Source of the DNA: Immersiella caudata
Lineage: Eukaryota > Ascomycota > Sordariomycetes > Sordariales > Lasiosphaeriaceae
Direction of reading: 5' to 3'
Assembly (NCBI GenBank): GCA_030512335.1
Contig: JAULSU010000001.1
Location: 248,001 to 312,000 of the forward strand
Length of the DNA: 64,000 bases
The position numbers and the translations under genes were made by a program. Of the stretch, positions 40,925 to 52,236 are shown piece by piece (position 1 is the stretch's first letter; each line of letters starts with the position of its first letter). The notes beneath the pieces were generated by a model. The model saw nothing but the letters and a program-made list of their open reading frames with translations, ran no database searches and was not told where the DNA came from.

Positions 40925-42279
40925 TCATCTCTTCCAGTTTCCCAGTGAACCGCTCGCCCGCAGCGCATTCCGATCAATGTGCCTATCCAGCTCGTTCATC
41001 CATTGCACCTGCCCACCTTCCACCGTCGACCTCAGCATTTTGAGAGTTTTCATCATTGCATCCTGCAGCGCAGGTTTGCCGATGCCGCATTTTGCAATCT
41101 GCGAAACCTTCAGCATCCCAGTCGATACTCTCGCCCCAAAAGGATGCGCAATCTCTTTCAGGTCTGCAGCATCAATCTCGGCATCGGCGGGGAACCTTCC
41201 TTCGACGAGACCCTGCGGTAACCTCATCAGGTTGTAGTGCATATTCTTCATGATGGTAACGTAGATCTCCAGTTGAGGTTGTGACAGGCCCTGAAGACAT
41301 CCCTCGATTGGCCCTCGGTCGGGATATGAAGTTGCAAAAGAGTCTCCACTGTGCGCCCTCTGACGAGCTACGCTTGAGAAGCATCTCCTCGTTGTTGCCA
41401 ACTTGCTCCCGAAGAGTATAATATCCAAGCTCTTCGAGAAGGCGCCGGAATATGACCGCCACAAAGGCGCGGTTCTTGTCCTTGTTGGCGTACGTCACCA
41501 ACGTCTGGTCGGGTCTGTAGGGAGCACTCCCTACCACGGCTCGTCGGAGATCATCCAAAGCCTGACTCATTGTTACCGCTGCCTTCATCTTTTTCTTTCC
41601 GTCATGAGTCTGACTTCCATAGCAGAGGTAGTTCGTAAATCGAATGACGTTGGCTCTCAGGATAGGCCAGTCTCTCATTTCCTCCACATCAGAACCTCCA
41701 GGCTCCTTCGCCGACAACTTCACCAACAGCCGTACAAACTCTTTGAACGCCAACTTATTCCACACAGTCCTTCATGGCTTTTGCGAACATGTCGATCATA
41801 TCTGTTTGGGGAAATAGCCGGACGGTTAGGTTTCTAAGACGGACTCGTCAGTTTAGTCATGCAAGAAACACAATGCATTTTCCCTACTCCCTTCTGGCTT
41901 TGTCGAAGCAGTCGAATAGATTCGCAGCCCAAAACCCGTATTTATCACCAAAACAATCCTCCAACTTGTCCCTGATAAAGCAGTACCAAATCGCATCGCG
42001 CAACTCCAAAAGGCCTGCAATGATCTGCTGGTGCTGTTTTGTGTTGGCAGACTCGAACGCCGCTCTGGACTTTGCGAAGGCGAGATCATTGTTTCGAGCC
42101 GAGTTGTCCACGATGAACTCTGCCAGAAAGCGGTGTTTCCCAGCCCTTCCATTCTTCGTGTACCATGGCCCTTCAGAGTTGGTATAGCAACAATGAATCC
42201 GAAGATTCTCCAAGAGCGTTTGCACGTGTCGCTGTTTGGTTGGGCTCAGCCGAGCAAGAATGTGAACGACGCCTGCCAT
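40925..42279 (-). pseudogene. Frameshifted member of a head-to-head paralog pair
   Basis: Exon 1 (42279-41888) and, after a 54-nt GT-AG intron, exon 2 from 41833 encode a protein related to the gene at 42688-43554: both have I-x-A-x-L-x-P-T, 'LENLRIHC' against 'LERIRVHC', F-L-A-E-F-I-V-D-N against W-L-E-E-F-L-Q-D-N, and F-P-x-x-D-M-I-D-M-F against F-P-x-x-D-I-K-M-F. After K-D-C-V (near 41765) the frame closes, and coding-like sequence resumes one base out with N-K-L-A-F-K-E-F-V. A second frame change is needed near 41330 to reach the coding-like C-terminus ending G-N-W-K-R at 40925. Two frameshifts suggest a decayed gene; sequencing error or unusual splicing is less likely. Family function unknown. 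Confidence 0.65.
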
Positions 42280-42687
42280 TTTCAGGCACGGGAATCGGGC
42301 TCTGTGTCTCAGAAGGCCGTGACCGAGCCTCAAGTTCTCACGGAGACTCATACAAAACTGGCAAAGGGCCTATGTAGATGTGTGGGATCATTGGACCCTC
42401 GAAGGATGAAAATATGTTTAGCGTTTCACTTCTGAGACATGTTGAGACACAGAACAAGGCGATTAAAGAGTTACAATCCTTCCATGACTGAGAGGTTCTG
42501 AAGGATTCTACAAACTGATACTGGAGGTTCAAGAAGAGCCAGGTACACATTAGTCTGTCTTTTTTTGTTTCGTTCCAAGTGTTTCAGACCTTGAAGGGCC
42601 GATATAAGACGGCTACAAATAAGGCTGCTTGTCAACCCCTGAAACCTGCAGCCTACCTCCTACTCAGACATCAACCCAACAGACACC
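42280..42687. other. Divergent promoter of the paralog pair
   Basis: 408 bp between the two oppositely oriented paralogs; no other gene. Confidence 0.5.
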
Positions 42688-43554
42688 ATGGACTTGAACA
42701 TAGTCTTCAACATCTTCGCAAACCTGAGGCCAACGGCATTGCAAGACATACAAATAACTCTCGAGCGAATCCGCGTCCATTGCGGCCCCATTGCATCGGG
42801 CGTGCCTCGCTGCCATTCGCCAGCTGCCATGTCGAACTGTCCTTGGCTGGAAGAGTTTCTGCAAGATAATACGATGCGACCAGACCAAGAGGCATTCAGT
42901 GACTCGATATGGGTGCTCCACCAAGGACCACCTGCCCGCGAAAAGTTCATCCAGTCCCTCCGCGATCTCCAGGGGATATGGTTACAGTGGTCCGTGTGGT
43001 TCCTCATAAACCGCTTCGACCACAGCGGCAGCCACATTGGGATATCAAACCGATGTTGTGTGTTCTCCGAGCTTCTTAGCCTATATTGCGCGGAGGAGAG
43101 GTATTGCAGAGCCCCGATTGTACACTCCCATGTCGGGTAAGGTATCGACTAACCGACCAACAGATTTCCGCGGCCTGCGCCGCACTCCGATATAAAAATG
43201 TTCCAGATGATAGTCCGAGCTGTGGAACGGAGTGACTGTCATCCCCCTGATGCCATCCAGGCGATGGTTGTCTGTCTGCTCGAGATGGTGACTGCGGTCG
43301 ACTACGACTGGACCGATATAGCGCGTGACAACAATGACTGGAAGAATCTGAAAGAAAATGCTCTGCGATTCACACGCTGTCTCCAGCGGGAGAAGTTCAA
43401 CTTGGTTCCGTTCAACTTATATGGCGGAAAGCGTCTGATGCGAGAGGAGCTTGGCCTCCTAGCCCAGGTTTCCTGGATCCTAGCTCCTGGGCTTGAGTTG
43501 GAAGCGAAAGACCCGGCGTCAAGCTGTCGTAGAAGCATCTGGTTAGGGTATTAA
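42688..43554 (+). CDS. Hypothetical protein, paralog of 40925-42279
   Basis: Two exons (42688-43100, 43164-43554; 63-nt intron with branch site CTAAC and CAACAG acceptor) give 267 residues. The junction gives E-E-R-F-P-R-P, matching R-L-F-P-Q-T in the partner gene, which supports the splice. Helical, with 'DLQGIWLQWSVWFLINRFDH' and 'NLKENALRFTRCLQREKFNL'. It ends near the point where the partner still has about 200 further residues, so it is either a shorter paralog or truncated at the 3' end. No known domain; no signal peptide. Confidence 0.68.
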
Positions 43555-43608
43555 AGGTGAAGCAAAATTTGCCATCGTATTGGATAAACATAGCCCAACA
43601 AGCCAAAA

Positions 43609-44224
43609 TCAAGCCTTGACCAACTCCCCCAAATTGACCTGTTTTCGCACAACCCCCGGCGCCGTAAAAAGCTCCTTCGCCTCCTCATGCTCCATCCTCC
43701 TCTCCTGTTCCGCCTCATCATCACTATCCAGCGTTAGCCTCGATCCCCAACCCCACCCCTAAACCCCACCCTACCTCTTCCTCGGGCAAAACTCACATCG
43801 TCAAAATCTGCGTCGTAAAAATCACTACCCGCGAATAACTCGCCAAAACCCCAATCCACCCCTCCACCGCCCCCCTATCTACCCTCCCCTCCTTCACATC
43901 CTCCCCCCTTAACCGTTCTACACTCCCCGCCAACTTCCCTACATCCGCATCCGCTTCGGGCAGTATCGCGCTGAGACCGGCCTGCAGCGGTTTCGCGACG
44001 GCTTTTGCGTCCAGTAGGACCTCGCCGAGTTGATGCGCGTGCTGGGTTAGTTGTTGGAGGCGGGTGGAGACGAATGCGAGCATGTCGGGCGTTGTGGAGG
44101 GTGCGACGTTGGGGGAGGGGGAGGGGTTGTCGATGACGTCGGTGAGTTGGGCGGCGGTGGATTGCGATTGGGTTGCGATGCCGAGGGCGAGGGTGGAGGC
44201 GGCGTTGGCGGAGAAGCCTTCCAT
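43609..44224 (-). CDS. Small conserved-type hypothetical protein
   Basis: Two exons (44224-43797, 43723-43609; 73-nt GT-AG intron) give 180 residues. Exon 1 starts M-E-G-F-S-A-N-A-A-S and is helical, Ala/Leu/Val-rich but hydrophilic enough to be soluble; the last segment of exon 1 ('VVIFTTQILT') is hydrophobic. Exon 2 gives I-D-D-E-A-E-Q-E-R-R, then 'KELFTAPGVVRKQVNLGELV'. Convergent with the gene at 42688-43554, 55 bp away. I do not recognise a family; the helical pattern suggests a small subunit of a complex. Confidence 0.65.
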
Positions 44225-45109
44225 CGTGTTTGTGAATTCAAGGGAAGCTTGAGCACAGGGCGCGATGGTGTTGATGGAGTTGTGGAGATTGGAAGTTTGT
44301 TCCTGGCGTGGGTGTGGGCGTAAGGCAGGAACGGTGCGGACCCTTGATGGGGAGCGGGGCCGACTGTGGCGGCGCTGGGAATGAGCTTGGATAGGACAGT
44401 GCGGAGGCCGGTGATGGTTTTACGCACGGTTTGCACAATGCCAGCGCGGAACAAAGAACGCCGACGACACCTTTGGTAGCAACACGTTGGAAAATCAAAA
44501 CGTCTATGAACGCGCCCGGTGTTCTTTAATGGCCACAATGTGTTGGAACGAGGAGAAAACCTCATTTAAGCCCGTCTATGATGCCTCGGAGAGTTGTTAG
44601 GTCACCCGGAGCAGACAATATCGACTTGGAATTCGCACTGTCCGCTGCCCTGGTCTTGGTCTGTGGAGAACAAGCTAGAGGTGGGTTAGGGTTCTTAGCG
44701 GTGCGGGATCTTCCGACAGTCCTTGACTGCACCTTCCCTTGACGAGAACCATGACCGTCGCGTTTTTCTTTCTGCTCATCTTCTTGTGAGGCGCCTAGCA
44801 ACCTGTTTGATGCATCGAAATCCCCACACAATGTTTCTGCGATTGTACTTTGTCGCGGCTTTTGCCAAACCTAGTCAAGGCTCGGCCCGTCTCTGGGTTC
44901 AGCCGCGGCCATGCGGCAAACGTTGATGGGCGAGCAACCAGTGAGGTTGAGCGGGGTTGCTGTCGTTGCCTGATCACGATGGCTTCAAGACTGCCAGACA
45001 CTCACATCACTACTGTCGCCTTAGCCTTGCCTGAGCCGGGGGGCGTCGAGAATTGACTTTTTACCTCGCTTTCAACCCGACCCCATTCTCTATCCGGCTT
45101 CTACGCAAA
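44225..45109. other. Intergenic region
   Basis: Divergent upstream region of the small protein gene and the fourth HET gene; no gene supported. Confidence 0.5.
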
Positions 45110-47542
45110 ATGCCTCCAGGAGACCATGGTTCCAGAGCCTCGAGAGCTGCAGAGCGCGCAAAGTTTAGGGAACGCAATCCATCGGTTCGCACTCCCTCTA
45201 GCTTCAAAAGTCTTGGTCTTTGCTGATGTTTTCAGCCTTGGCGTCACTTTTGGCTACCCTACGCACCCGAGAAGCAAACTGCTCAGCTGAACCAGACAAT
45301 CCTGCTACCAGTACCTGAGGGTGACATTCATTCCGACTCTGAGGATGACACACCGAGAAGAAGTCAACTTTTGTGTCGAGGCCCAGGGCAACCAGAGCCT
45401 CTAATGACTGGAGTTAGACACCAACCCAACGGACTCGAGGTCTCGGAACACCTCCTCGCAGAACAACACAACGCCGAAGACGTTGCTCCTCACCAGTGTC
45501 GTCATTGCGAAATGCTATTGATAGACCTAAGACGACACGTTGCGGACATCGTGTTGCGCCGTGACCAAGCCTCCAACGGAGAGAAGGCTGGCACATGGAG
45601 AACCACTGCCCCAGGTCGAGACACCGGCTACACCTTTTCCCAAGCAGAAGCGGCGGCGTCAGATGGCTGTCTACTTTACTCGTTCATCGTGCGGCACGCG
45701 TACTCCAATCTGAACCCTGGACCGTTTGGCCCCTTGACGCCAGAGTCAGCGTATCAACGGCGTGCGATCCGGGTTAAAGCATCAATGCAGAGGGAGGCCG
45801 ACATTTGCTTCTCGATTCTCACCAACTCTCTGGGGGAGCTAGGCGAGTTCTTCATCTACACCGTGCCAGGAGCGAAGCCGCTAAGCCACCATTTGGGACA
45901 CACGCTTCCCCCGAACTTGGTACCGAACTCTCACCTCAGTTTCGAGCGGGCTCGGAGATGGCTGAAGGCGTGCACTCAAGAGCACATCAGGTGCCAAGCA
46001 TTTAACACGCCCTATATGCCGACGCGTATTCTAGAAATTAGCAAGGACAACAACATAGCTGTCCGTCTCGTCACGAATCCTCCAGCCGCTCCCTACACAA
46101 CCCTCAGTTACTGCTGGGGAGGAGACCAGGCGGCGAAGGCAACAATAGATTGCTTGCCCGCGTACGAATCTAACATCCCTGTCGACTCGCTCCCCAAGAC
46201 AATCAGAGAGGCCCTGATCGTTACTCAAGGCATCGGCCTCAGATACTTGTGGGTCGATGCACTTTGCATCATACAAGACTCAGAGGAGGATAAATCCCTA
46301 CAAATCTCCCAGATGCACCGGATCTACCGCGGCTCACACTTCACCATAGCAACTACTGTAGCCAACACAAGCGCCGACGGCTTTCTACACCCGCGAACTT
46401 CTTACCGTGGCACCATTCTACGCGCCCGTTTTGACGACAACGTCTTCGGCCATATCCTCATCACACCCAATCAAGCCGCCCCTATATCCGCTGACGTGCC
46501 AGATCACCGCCTCTTCACTCGAGGATGGACATTCCAGGAGAATCAGTTATCCACTCGCATCATTGCCTACACTGATCGAGAAATGGTTTACCAGTGTCTC
46601 GAGTCTCGTCATCGAGATGGCGGAGACGATCTTTCCATTGCGTTTGACAGTTCTCGTAGCTTTGGAAGGTTCTTTCCTGATAACACAATTCGCAGGGTTC
46701 TCTCTTACCTCGATCCAGGGAATCGCAGCTTCGCCGGCTACCGTCACCCGCTGGCATGGTTTCGCGCCACTGAGGTTTACACGTCTCGAGAACTGACCGT
46801 GCCGGGTGACAAACTTCCTGCCTTGGCCGCCATTGCCGAGGAGTATCGACTTGTGCAGGGGCCTCAGGCGGGTACTTATTTAGGAGGTCTCTGGAAGGAA
46901 GACTTCTTACTGCAGTGCTTATGGACCGTGACCGCTGCCGCGCGCGAGGTGAGGAGGCCGGCGGAGTATCGCGCGCCGTCGTGGTCTTGGGCGTCGGTGG
47001 ACGGCTCTGTCGGCTGGGTGGACGCAACACAGTTTTCACACCAACGAATGGATTATGAAGTAACTGCGAGGTTGGCTGCAGTCGGCACGACGCTCTATAG
47101 CGAACAAGAAGATCTTGGGAGGGTGACTGGTGGGTTTGCTCGCATATCCGCTCGGATGCGTCAGATCGTGTGGCGGAACCTCGACCCGAGCGCTATGTAC
47201 GGATCCCACGAGGGCAGGGCGTGTGAAGACCCGGGTGAGGAACGGAAAGATGGGACGGCTGCGGATAGGAGGTTACATCTGAGTATGGACATGAGAAGTG
47301 AGTGGCCCTCTGAGTCGGAGGTTCTTTTGTGGTGCGCCGAGGTTTGCAAGATGAGGAAGGCCCCAGAGTCTCGGGATGCAAGGGTCCGCGGAGGTGGGCT
47401 TTTGCTTGAAGAGGTCCAGCAACAAGATGAGGCAGGCAGAACGGGAAGGACATTTCGCAGAGTCGGCATTGTATCGTTTCGGGGCAATCCCTATTGGTTC
47501 GATGATGGGCGGTCTGAGAGGAGAGAGATCAACATCATCTGA
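45110..47542 (+). CDS. HET-domain protein (LSYCWG type)
   Basis: Two exons (45110-45184, 45236-47542; 51-nt GT-AG intron) give 793 residues. The long frame has no good start of its own, and splicing to the short exon M-P-P-G-D-H-G keeps it in frame (R-N-P-S then P-W-R-H-F-W), so I chose ATG 45110. HET motifs: 'RWLKACTQEHIRC', 'YTTLSYCWGG' around residues 312-321, 'LPKTIREALIVTQGIGLRYL', W-V-D-A-L-C-I-I-Q, 'ISQMHRIYRGSHFTIA', 'LFTRGWTFQENQLSTRI', 'LGGLWKEDFL' and the intact 'APSWSWASVDGSVGW' block that the gene at 19155 has lost behind its stop. Full length for this subfamily; probably functional. Role in incompatibility or cell death is inferred. Confidence 0.9.
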
Positions 47543-48405
47543 TTATGGGTTGCACTGCAGTTGGGACATTAAAGAAGGGGAAATCGACTTCAAGTTATCA
47601 ACATCGTCGACACCGGCCTTCCATGCCTGTCCGTCCATCAGATATGAATCAGAGCACACCAGGTTTCAATCGCAGCCACTGGCTTTCTGCACCCAAAGGC
47701 GTGAGGTCTTTCAGCGGTATGCGAAACGAGTGGCAATGCCAACATCTGGCTGACTCGTGCATAGAAAGGGAGCGCGCCATGCTTCTGTTCCCGCCAATCC
47801 CATGACAGCTATTCGCAAACAAACAGGTCTCAAGCACGCGGAGGAGACGGTACCGGCCAGGTGAGGAGGGGTACTACGTGTTCTATCGCCGAGAACCCGG
47901 ATGCCATTCTTCGGCCCCCTCCCGATCAATCTAAACTCACAACCCCCCTTTCCCGCCCACAGAATCGCATCACCACTTCAACTCCTGACTACGCCACCAT
48001 CAATCAACCTTCATTCCCCATAATCAAGGCCAATGCAACACCCCAGGTTCACAGACCAGGTCACCAAGCCCAATGGAGGCGCGCCTTTTGCCGACCCATA
48101 TGATTTCCCAGATTCAAGACACTTTACCCGGTCCCGTGACGGCGCCGACAGCCTTGGGCCTGCACAAATCGCGAACGGCACCCAAAAATGGACGCGGGTC
48201 GATGGCCGATGCCGAAGATACATCATGACCCCACAAACAATCCAGCAATAGCCATTAGCCTATAGCTGCCGTGCATTCGTCAGCTATTATATGTGCGTCC
48301 GATATCCAGGAAACACTCGCCCGGATGCCGAGGAAGATGGCGTCGCACAGCTCCTCGACTTGAGCAACTTGTTCTGTTTGTCACGCAGCACATTCTCACG
48401 TCGTC
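47543..48405. other. Intergenic region
   Basis: 863 bp between the HET gene and the AA8 gene, both on the plus strand. No gene supported. Confidence 0.5.
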
Positions 48406-49101
48406 ATGTTTTGTTCCCTCCTCGCGGTGTTGCTCGTCGTGAGCAGCACCCTCGCCACATCTCTCGAGAAGCGACAATGGACTGAGTCCAAGTACTGCAA
48501 TCCCACCAACGGGCTGTGCTACCTCCAGATCGTACCCCGCGGCACGAATCCCATCTACCGCATCGCGATTCCCGATAATGCATCTGGCGCTTTCGACACA
48601 GTGCTCGAAATCGTTGCGCCCATTACTCTCGGATGGGCAGGCTTCGCCTGGGGCGGCTCGATGACGGCAAACCCACTCGTGGTCGCCTGGCCCAACGGCC
48701 AAAAGGTGACAGTCTCATCCCGCTGGTCAACGTATGTCCCTCCTACTCCAAATCTCCCACCCCTGACGGAAACCCCCATACTGATACTTTCCAGCAACCG
48801 CGTCCTCCCCACCGTCTACTCCTCCGCAACCTACAAAACCCTCCGCTCCTCCCGTAACGACACCCATTGGTCTGTCGAAGTCGCCTGTACCGGCTGCAGC
48901 CGCTGGTCCGGCGGCCAAATCAACACCAGCGGGCTAGCCATGTTCGCATGGGCGCAAAGCCGAAGCGCCGTCTCTCAACCAGCGAATCCATCGAGTAACT
49001 TCCCGTATCACAATAGCGTGGGGACGTTCACGGAGCCGTTGACGAGCGCAAAGAATCCAGCGAGTGCTTTTGCGACTTATATTCGGACTACTTCGGGGTG
49101 A
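48406..49101 (+). CDS. Secreted AA8-type heme b cytochrome (cellobiose dehydrogenase cytochrome domain)
   Basis: Two exons (48406-48731, 48795-49101; 63-nt GT-AG intron) give 210 residues. Signal peptide M-F-C-S-L-L-A-V-L-L-V-V-S-S followed by a K-R site. The rest matches the iron-reductase/CDH cytochrome domain: 'CYLQIVPRG', 'GWAGFAWGGSM', 'NPLVVAWPNG', 'THWSVEVACTGCSRW', and 'FPYHNSVGTF'. Met in G-G-S-M and His in P-Y-H-N are at the places expected for the two heme ligands. No dehydrogenase, CBM1 or transmembrane segment follows, so this is a stand-alone AA8 protein, which may pass electrons to lytic polysaccharide monooxygenases or reduce iron. Nearby lies a CE15 esterase gene. Confidence 0.87.
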   Translation: MFCSLLAVLLVVSSTLATSLEKRQWTESKYCNPTNGLCYLQIVPRGTNPIYRIAIPDNASGAFDTVLEIVAPITLGWAGFAWGGSMTANPLVVAWPNGQKVTVSSRWSTYVPPTPNLPPLTETPILILSSNRVLPTVYSSATYKTLRSSRNDTHWSVEVACTGCSRWSGGQINTSGLAMFAWAQSRSAVSQPANPSSNFPYHNSVGTFTEPLTSAKNPASAFATYIRTTSG

Positions 49102-49438
49102 GAGTATCATCATGATAGTTCCTCAAATGGAATCTCAGGGGGGGAGAGAGCCGAGGGGTTCCTGGAGAGTGAGAACAGGGAGGAGGAAACTGAGCTGTGC
49201 ATTTGCATATAGATAGAGGCCATCGAATTGTAGTCAAAGTCAATTTTGCATCCCCCAAAAGATTCGTGTTCTCATTTGTGTACCCGCTTAGGGTGTCCCC
49301 ATGTGTCTGTTCTCTCTGAAAACCCTCTGAAAAGGGTGGTTGTGGATCAGACATGGTGCCGCTGTGCTGTGTGCAACCCACCTCACTTCTGCAGCAATAT
49401 AAGCAAAATGGCGCAACAGCAAATTCGTCAAATGAACA
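49102..49438. other. Intergenic region
   Basis: 3' flank of the AA8 gene and 5' flank of the tRNA gene; nothing else seen. Confidence 0.5.
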
Positions 49439-49510
49439 AGCTTAGTAGCTCAGGGGAAGAGCGCCGGGCTCATAACCCGGAGGTCACTGGATCGAAACCA
49501 GTCTAAGCTA
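49439..49510 (+). tRNA. Initiator tRNA-Met (anticodon CAT), intronless
   Basis: All arms fold: acceptor AGCTTAG/CTAAGCT, D arm GCTC/GAGC, anticodon stem CCGGG/CCCGG with loop CTCATAA, T stem ACTGG/CCAGT with loop ATCGAAA, discriminator A. The initiator marks of eukaryotes are all present: A1-T72 pair, three G-C pairs (GGG/CCC) next to the anticodon loop, and A in place of T at the first position of the T loop (ATCGAAA). Confidence 0.96.
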
Positions 49511-49522
49511 AAACCCGGTTTC

Positions 49523-49527
49523 TTTTT
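49523..49527 (+). terminator. RNA polymerase III terminator
   Basis: TTTTT run 13 bp downstream of the initiator tRNA gene. Confidence 0.8.
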
Positions 49528-49925
49528 CGCAACCTTTTTTGCCCCTCACATCTCCGAGGAAGACATCAGATCCGGAAGGAGAGAGAATCAGGAAGGCAGC
49601 TGATAGGCATCGCCACGACGCACCTGGATGACAAAGTGTCCAACTTTCAATGTGTTCACCACGGGCAGAGTCGGAATATTGGAGACAAATAAAGTCGAAG
49701 ATGTGAATTAGAGGTGCACCTCTTGCACCGCTGCCCCCCGCTAATGCCCGCTTCAAGATGCCTTCTAATCTTATCTAAGCCAAGCCGCTGGATGAATAAA
49801 GACCTATCCGCTCTTCTCTTCTCTTTCAAATACTCCATAACCCTATCCAAAAAGGACATGAATGTATCCAAAACGCCGGCTATGCAAATCCGCGCCACCC
49901 ACAAACCGGCCACGGCATTCTCCTC
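49528..49925. other. Intergenic region
   Basis: Between the tRNA and the 3' end of the ZIP transporter gene. No gene supported. Confidence 0.5.
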
Positions 49926-51530
49926 CTATGCAAATGCTCCCACTGCAGCCATCATACCAGCGCCTCCGAGAACGGCGAAATACGCCTGCATCCTCTTGGA
50001 CCCATGCAGAGTTTTGTAGCTCTCCTTGGACAGGAAGTCCTGGGCGAGCAGCTGAACTAGGCCGGCGAACAAAAGCAGACCGCTGGAGATAGCGTTCATA
50101 ACGCCGACCATGAGCAGGCCAGTCTGTGACATCGGGTCGTAGAAACGGTGTACAAAGAGGCCGATGGCTTGGCCAAACGGCGTAGTAGCGCCGAAAGCGA
50201 GTACCATCAACCACGGTTGGAGTGACCTCTTGGAAAACTGGATGGCGGCGATGCGGGTGCCGAGTGCGAGGCCCTCGAATGACTGGTGGAGAGCGATGGC
50301 AAGAAGGAAGACAGCGAACGTAGGGCCCGTGGCGACAGACAGCGCCATGCCAATGAAGACGCTGTGGAAAAGAATGCCGGCCTCGAGGAGCATGCATTGG
50401 ATGAGGAGGCGTTTCCGCTCTTCCGCGTTGGGCGGCATGTTTCTCGAGGCCATCTTAAAGTCAGAGGATGCCTGCGTTAGGGGTTCAGAAGACCGTTGAG
50501 CATTGTTGAGAGGCATGCCCCCTAGCTCGACGGCAGAGAGAGCGAGGTCGTCGATAGAGTCTCTGTCTCCGTCGTCAGGGCTTGTTCCATCCGCCAACAC
50601 CATCTTGCCGTTCGGCGGATGCGTGGGTGTCGACCCGGGGAGAGGTGACGCGTTCGCAACCAGTCTCTCGGTTTCCCCCATGTCATCGAGCATGATGTTA
50701 CCCGACCGGCCATAGCCTCCTCGACCCAAGGGCTCATTGCCATTGTTGTGGGCGCCCCTGTCCAAGGGCTCGCCCCCTTCGTCATCCTCCCAGATGTGAT
50801 GCGAGTGCGAGTGGCCGGCGCCTCGCGTGGTCAAGTACGACTCGACTGCAACAACCAACAGCGTCGATACCATAGCGATAAGGCCGGCGAGCGGTCGGTA
50901 GCCTTTGTTGAAGAACTTCGGGAGACATGGGTCGGTCAACGAGGTGAATGCGGTCGGGAGGAGGTGGACGAAGGCCGTCGCCATCAGCACACCAGTGCCG
51001 AAGTGCTGGCAGATGAACATGATGGTCTTGACCCACGGACCCTTGCCGATACGACGGGAGACGAGTGGGAAACCGCATGCTGCATCACATCGTTTGTCAG
51101 CGTTTGACCCCTAACGATCCGGGCGCGAGCCCTGTAACAACCTCGAAAAGGCGTTATTGACATGCAAATAGGCATTCGAAGAAACTTCTTTTCCCCTATG
51201 CCCCGAAAGCAAGGCCTGCTGGGGATGCAAGGGGGCAAAGGCTGCTTCCAACCCGAGGGGTTGGTTCGTAAACGTACCCAGCGTGCTCACCACGAGAATG
51301 AGGAACAGAGCAGCGACGTGCGCCCCGGTATCGTAGTGGCCTATCTTGCCGGACCCGCATTGCGGCTGGTCATTACCATCGGCGCGTCTCAGTAGCTCGG
51401 CGCGGAGGAGCTCGGTCGGAATCGAGGCCCAGGCATCGTCTGGCGGGGGAAAAAGGTTAGCAATTCTCCTCCACCACGGGCTCGGAGCTGGATCCAACTA
51501 ACCACCGGCCCGTTCAGCGTGCGTCTCCAT
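49926..51530 (-). CDS. ZIP-family metal (zinc/iron) transporter
   Basis: Three exons (51530-51506, 51439-51278, 51079-49926; introns 66 and 198 nt, GT-AG) give 446 residues. Start M-E-T-H-A-E-R-A was chosen because it splices in frame to D-D-A-W-A-S. ZIP features: 'GAHVAALFLILVVSTLGT' TM1, 'FICQHFGTGVLMATAFVHLL' TM3-like, His-rich loop G-H-S-H-S-H-H after the third segment, a long acidic cytoplasmic loop, then the metal-binding helices 'HSVFIGMALS' (TM4) and 'HQSFEGLALG' (TM5), and three more segments ending G-A-F-A. The protein moves Zn2+ or Fe2+ into the cytosol, at the plasma membrane or vacuole. The C-terminal M-A-A-V-G-A-F-A end is typical of fungal ZIPs. Confidence 0.92.
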
Positions 51531-52236
51531 TCTCTTGCAATTGCAAAAGCAGTCCAGATCCGATCATGGCGGCTAGGAGATGTTCTGCAATCGATATTCA
51601 AAACGAATGGCGATCTGGCTGGAATGATGGGTGTCGAGGCGAAGAACAGCTGCGCCGCAGCAGGGTGACGTGACAAACTGGAACCCAGGTAATTTCTGCA
51701 GGGATGGCAGCTGGGAATTACGATTGCGATTGCCCGTGCCCGTGCGCGTGCGCGTGCCCGCTGGCCAGGGTCTCGGGTTCTAGGCCTCGGCCCGCTAATT
51801 TCCAGAACAGGTAGGGACGATGCAGGCGTGCGGAGATTTCCAGCTTGGCATTCAGGGCTGGCGTCAAAAACCTTCTCAATTGTTCGCTCAAAGTGGCGAG
51901 GAGAGCGCGTCGCGTCTCGACTTCGCGTCGTTAGGTGCACTCATTGCGCCTTTCCACCCTGTGAGCTGGGACCCTGCTGCTTTGGCCTAATCGCCCGCAA
52001 TATTCCAACCTTTTGGCCATTACGTGGTGTGAGAAATGGGTTTTGGCACTCTTCAATACCCCTCAATCGGGAACAGTCTACAACTCAATTACATTCCACA
52101 TAGGCCTTGCTTGTTAGGATTCATTGCATGGAAAGATCCCTCGAATGTCTCTTCGCATTTATAAAACGTCTCCTTAATTCTGTCAACACGGCTGCTACCT
52201 TTATCGTGATGGTGTTACGCCCTCCAACGTCGCCCC
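51531..52236. other. Intergenic region
   Basis: Upstream of the ZIP gene and downstream of the CE15 gene. Contains a short GTGCCC/GTGCGC simple repeat near 51735-51765. No gene supported. Confidence 0.5.

Noticed and set aside
41290..41360. Explaining the second frame change of the left paralog by a 36-nt GT-AG intron
   Set aside because: Too short for a normal fungal intron; a frameshift is simpler.
43101..43163. Shorter 27-nt intron (GTAAGG ... CAACAG) in the right paralog
   Set aside because: Too short; the 63-nt alternative with a CTAAC branch site restores homology to the partner gene.
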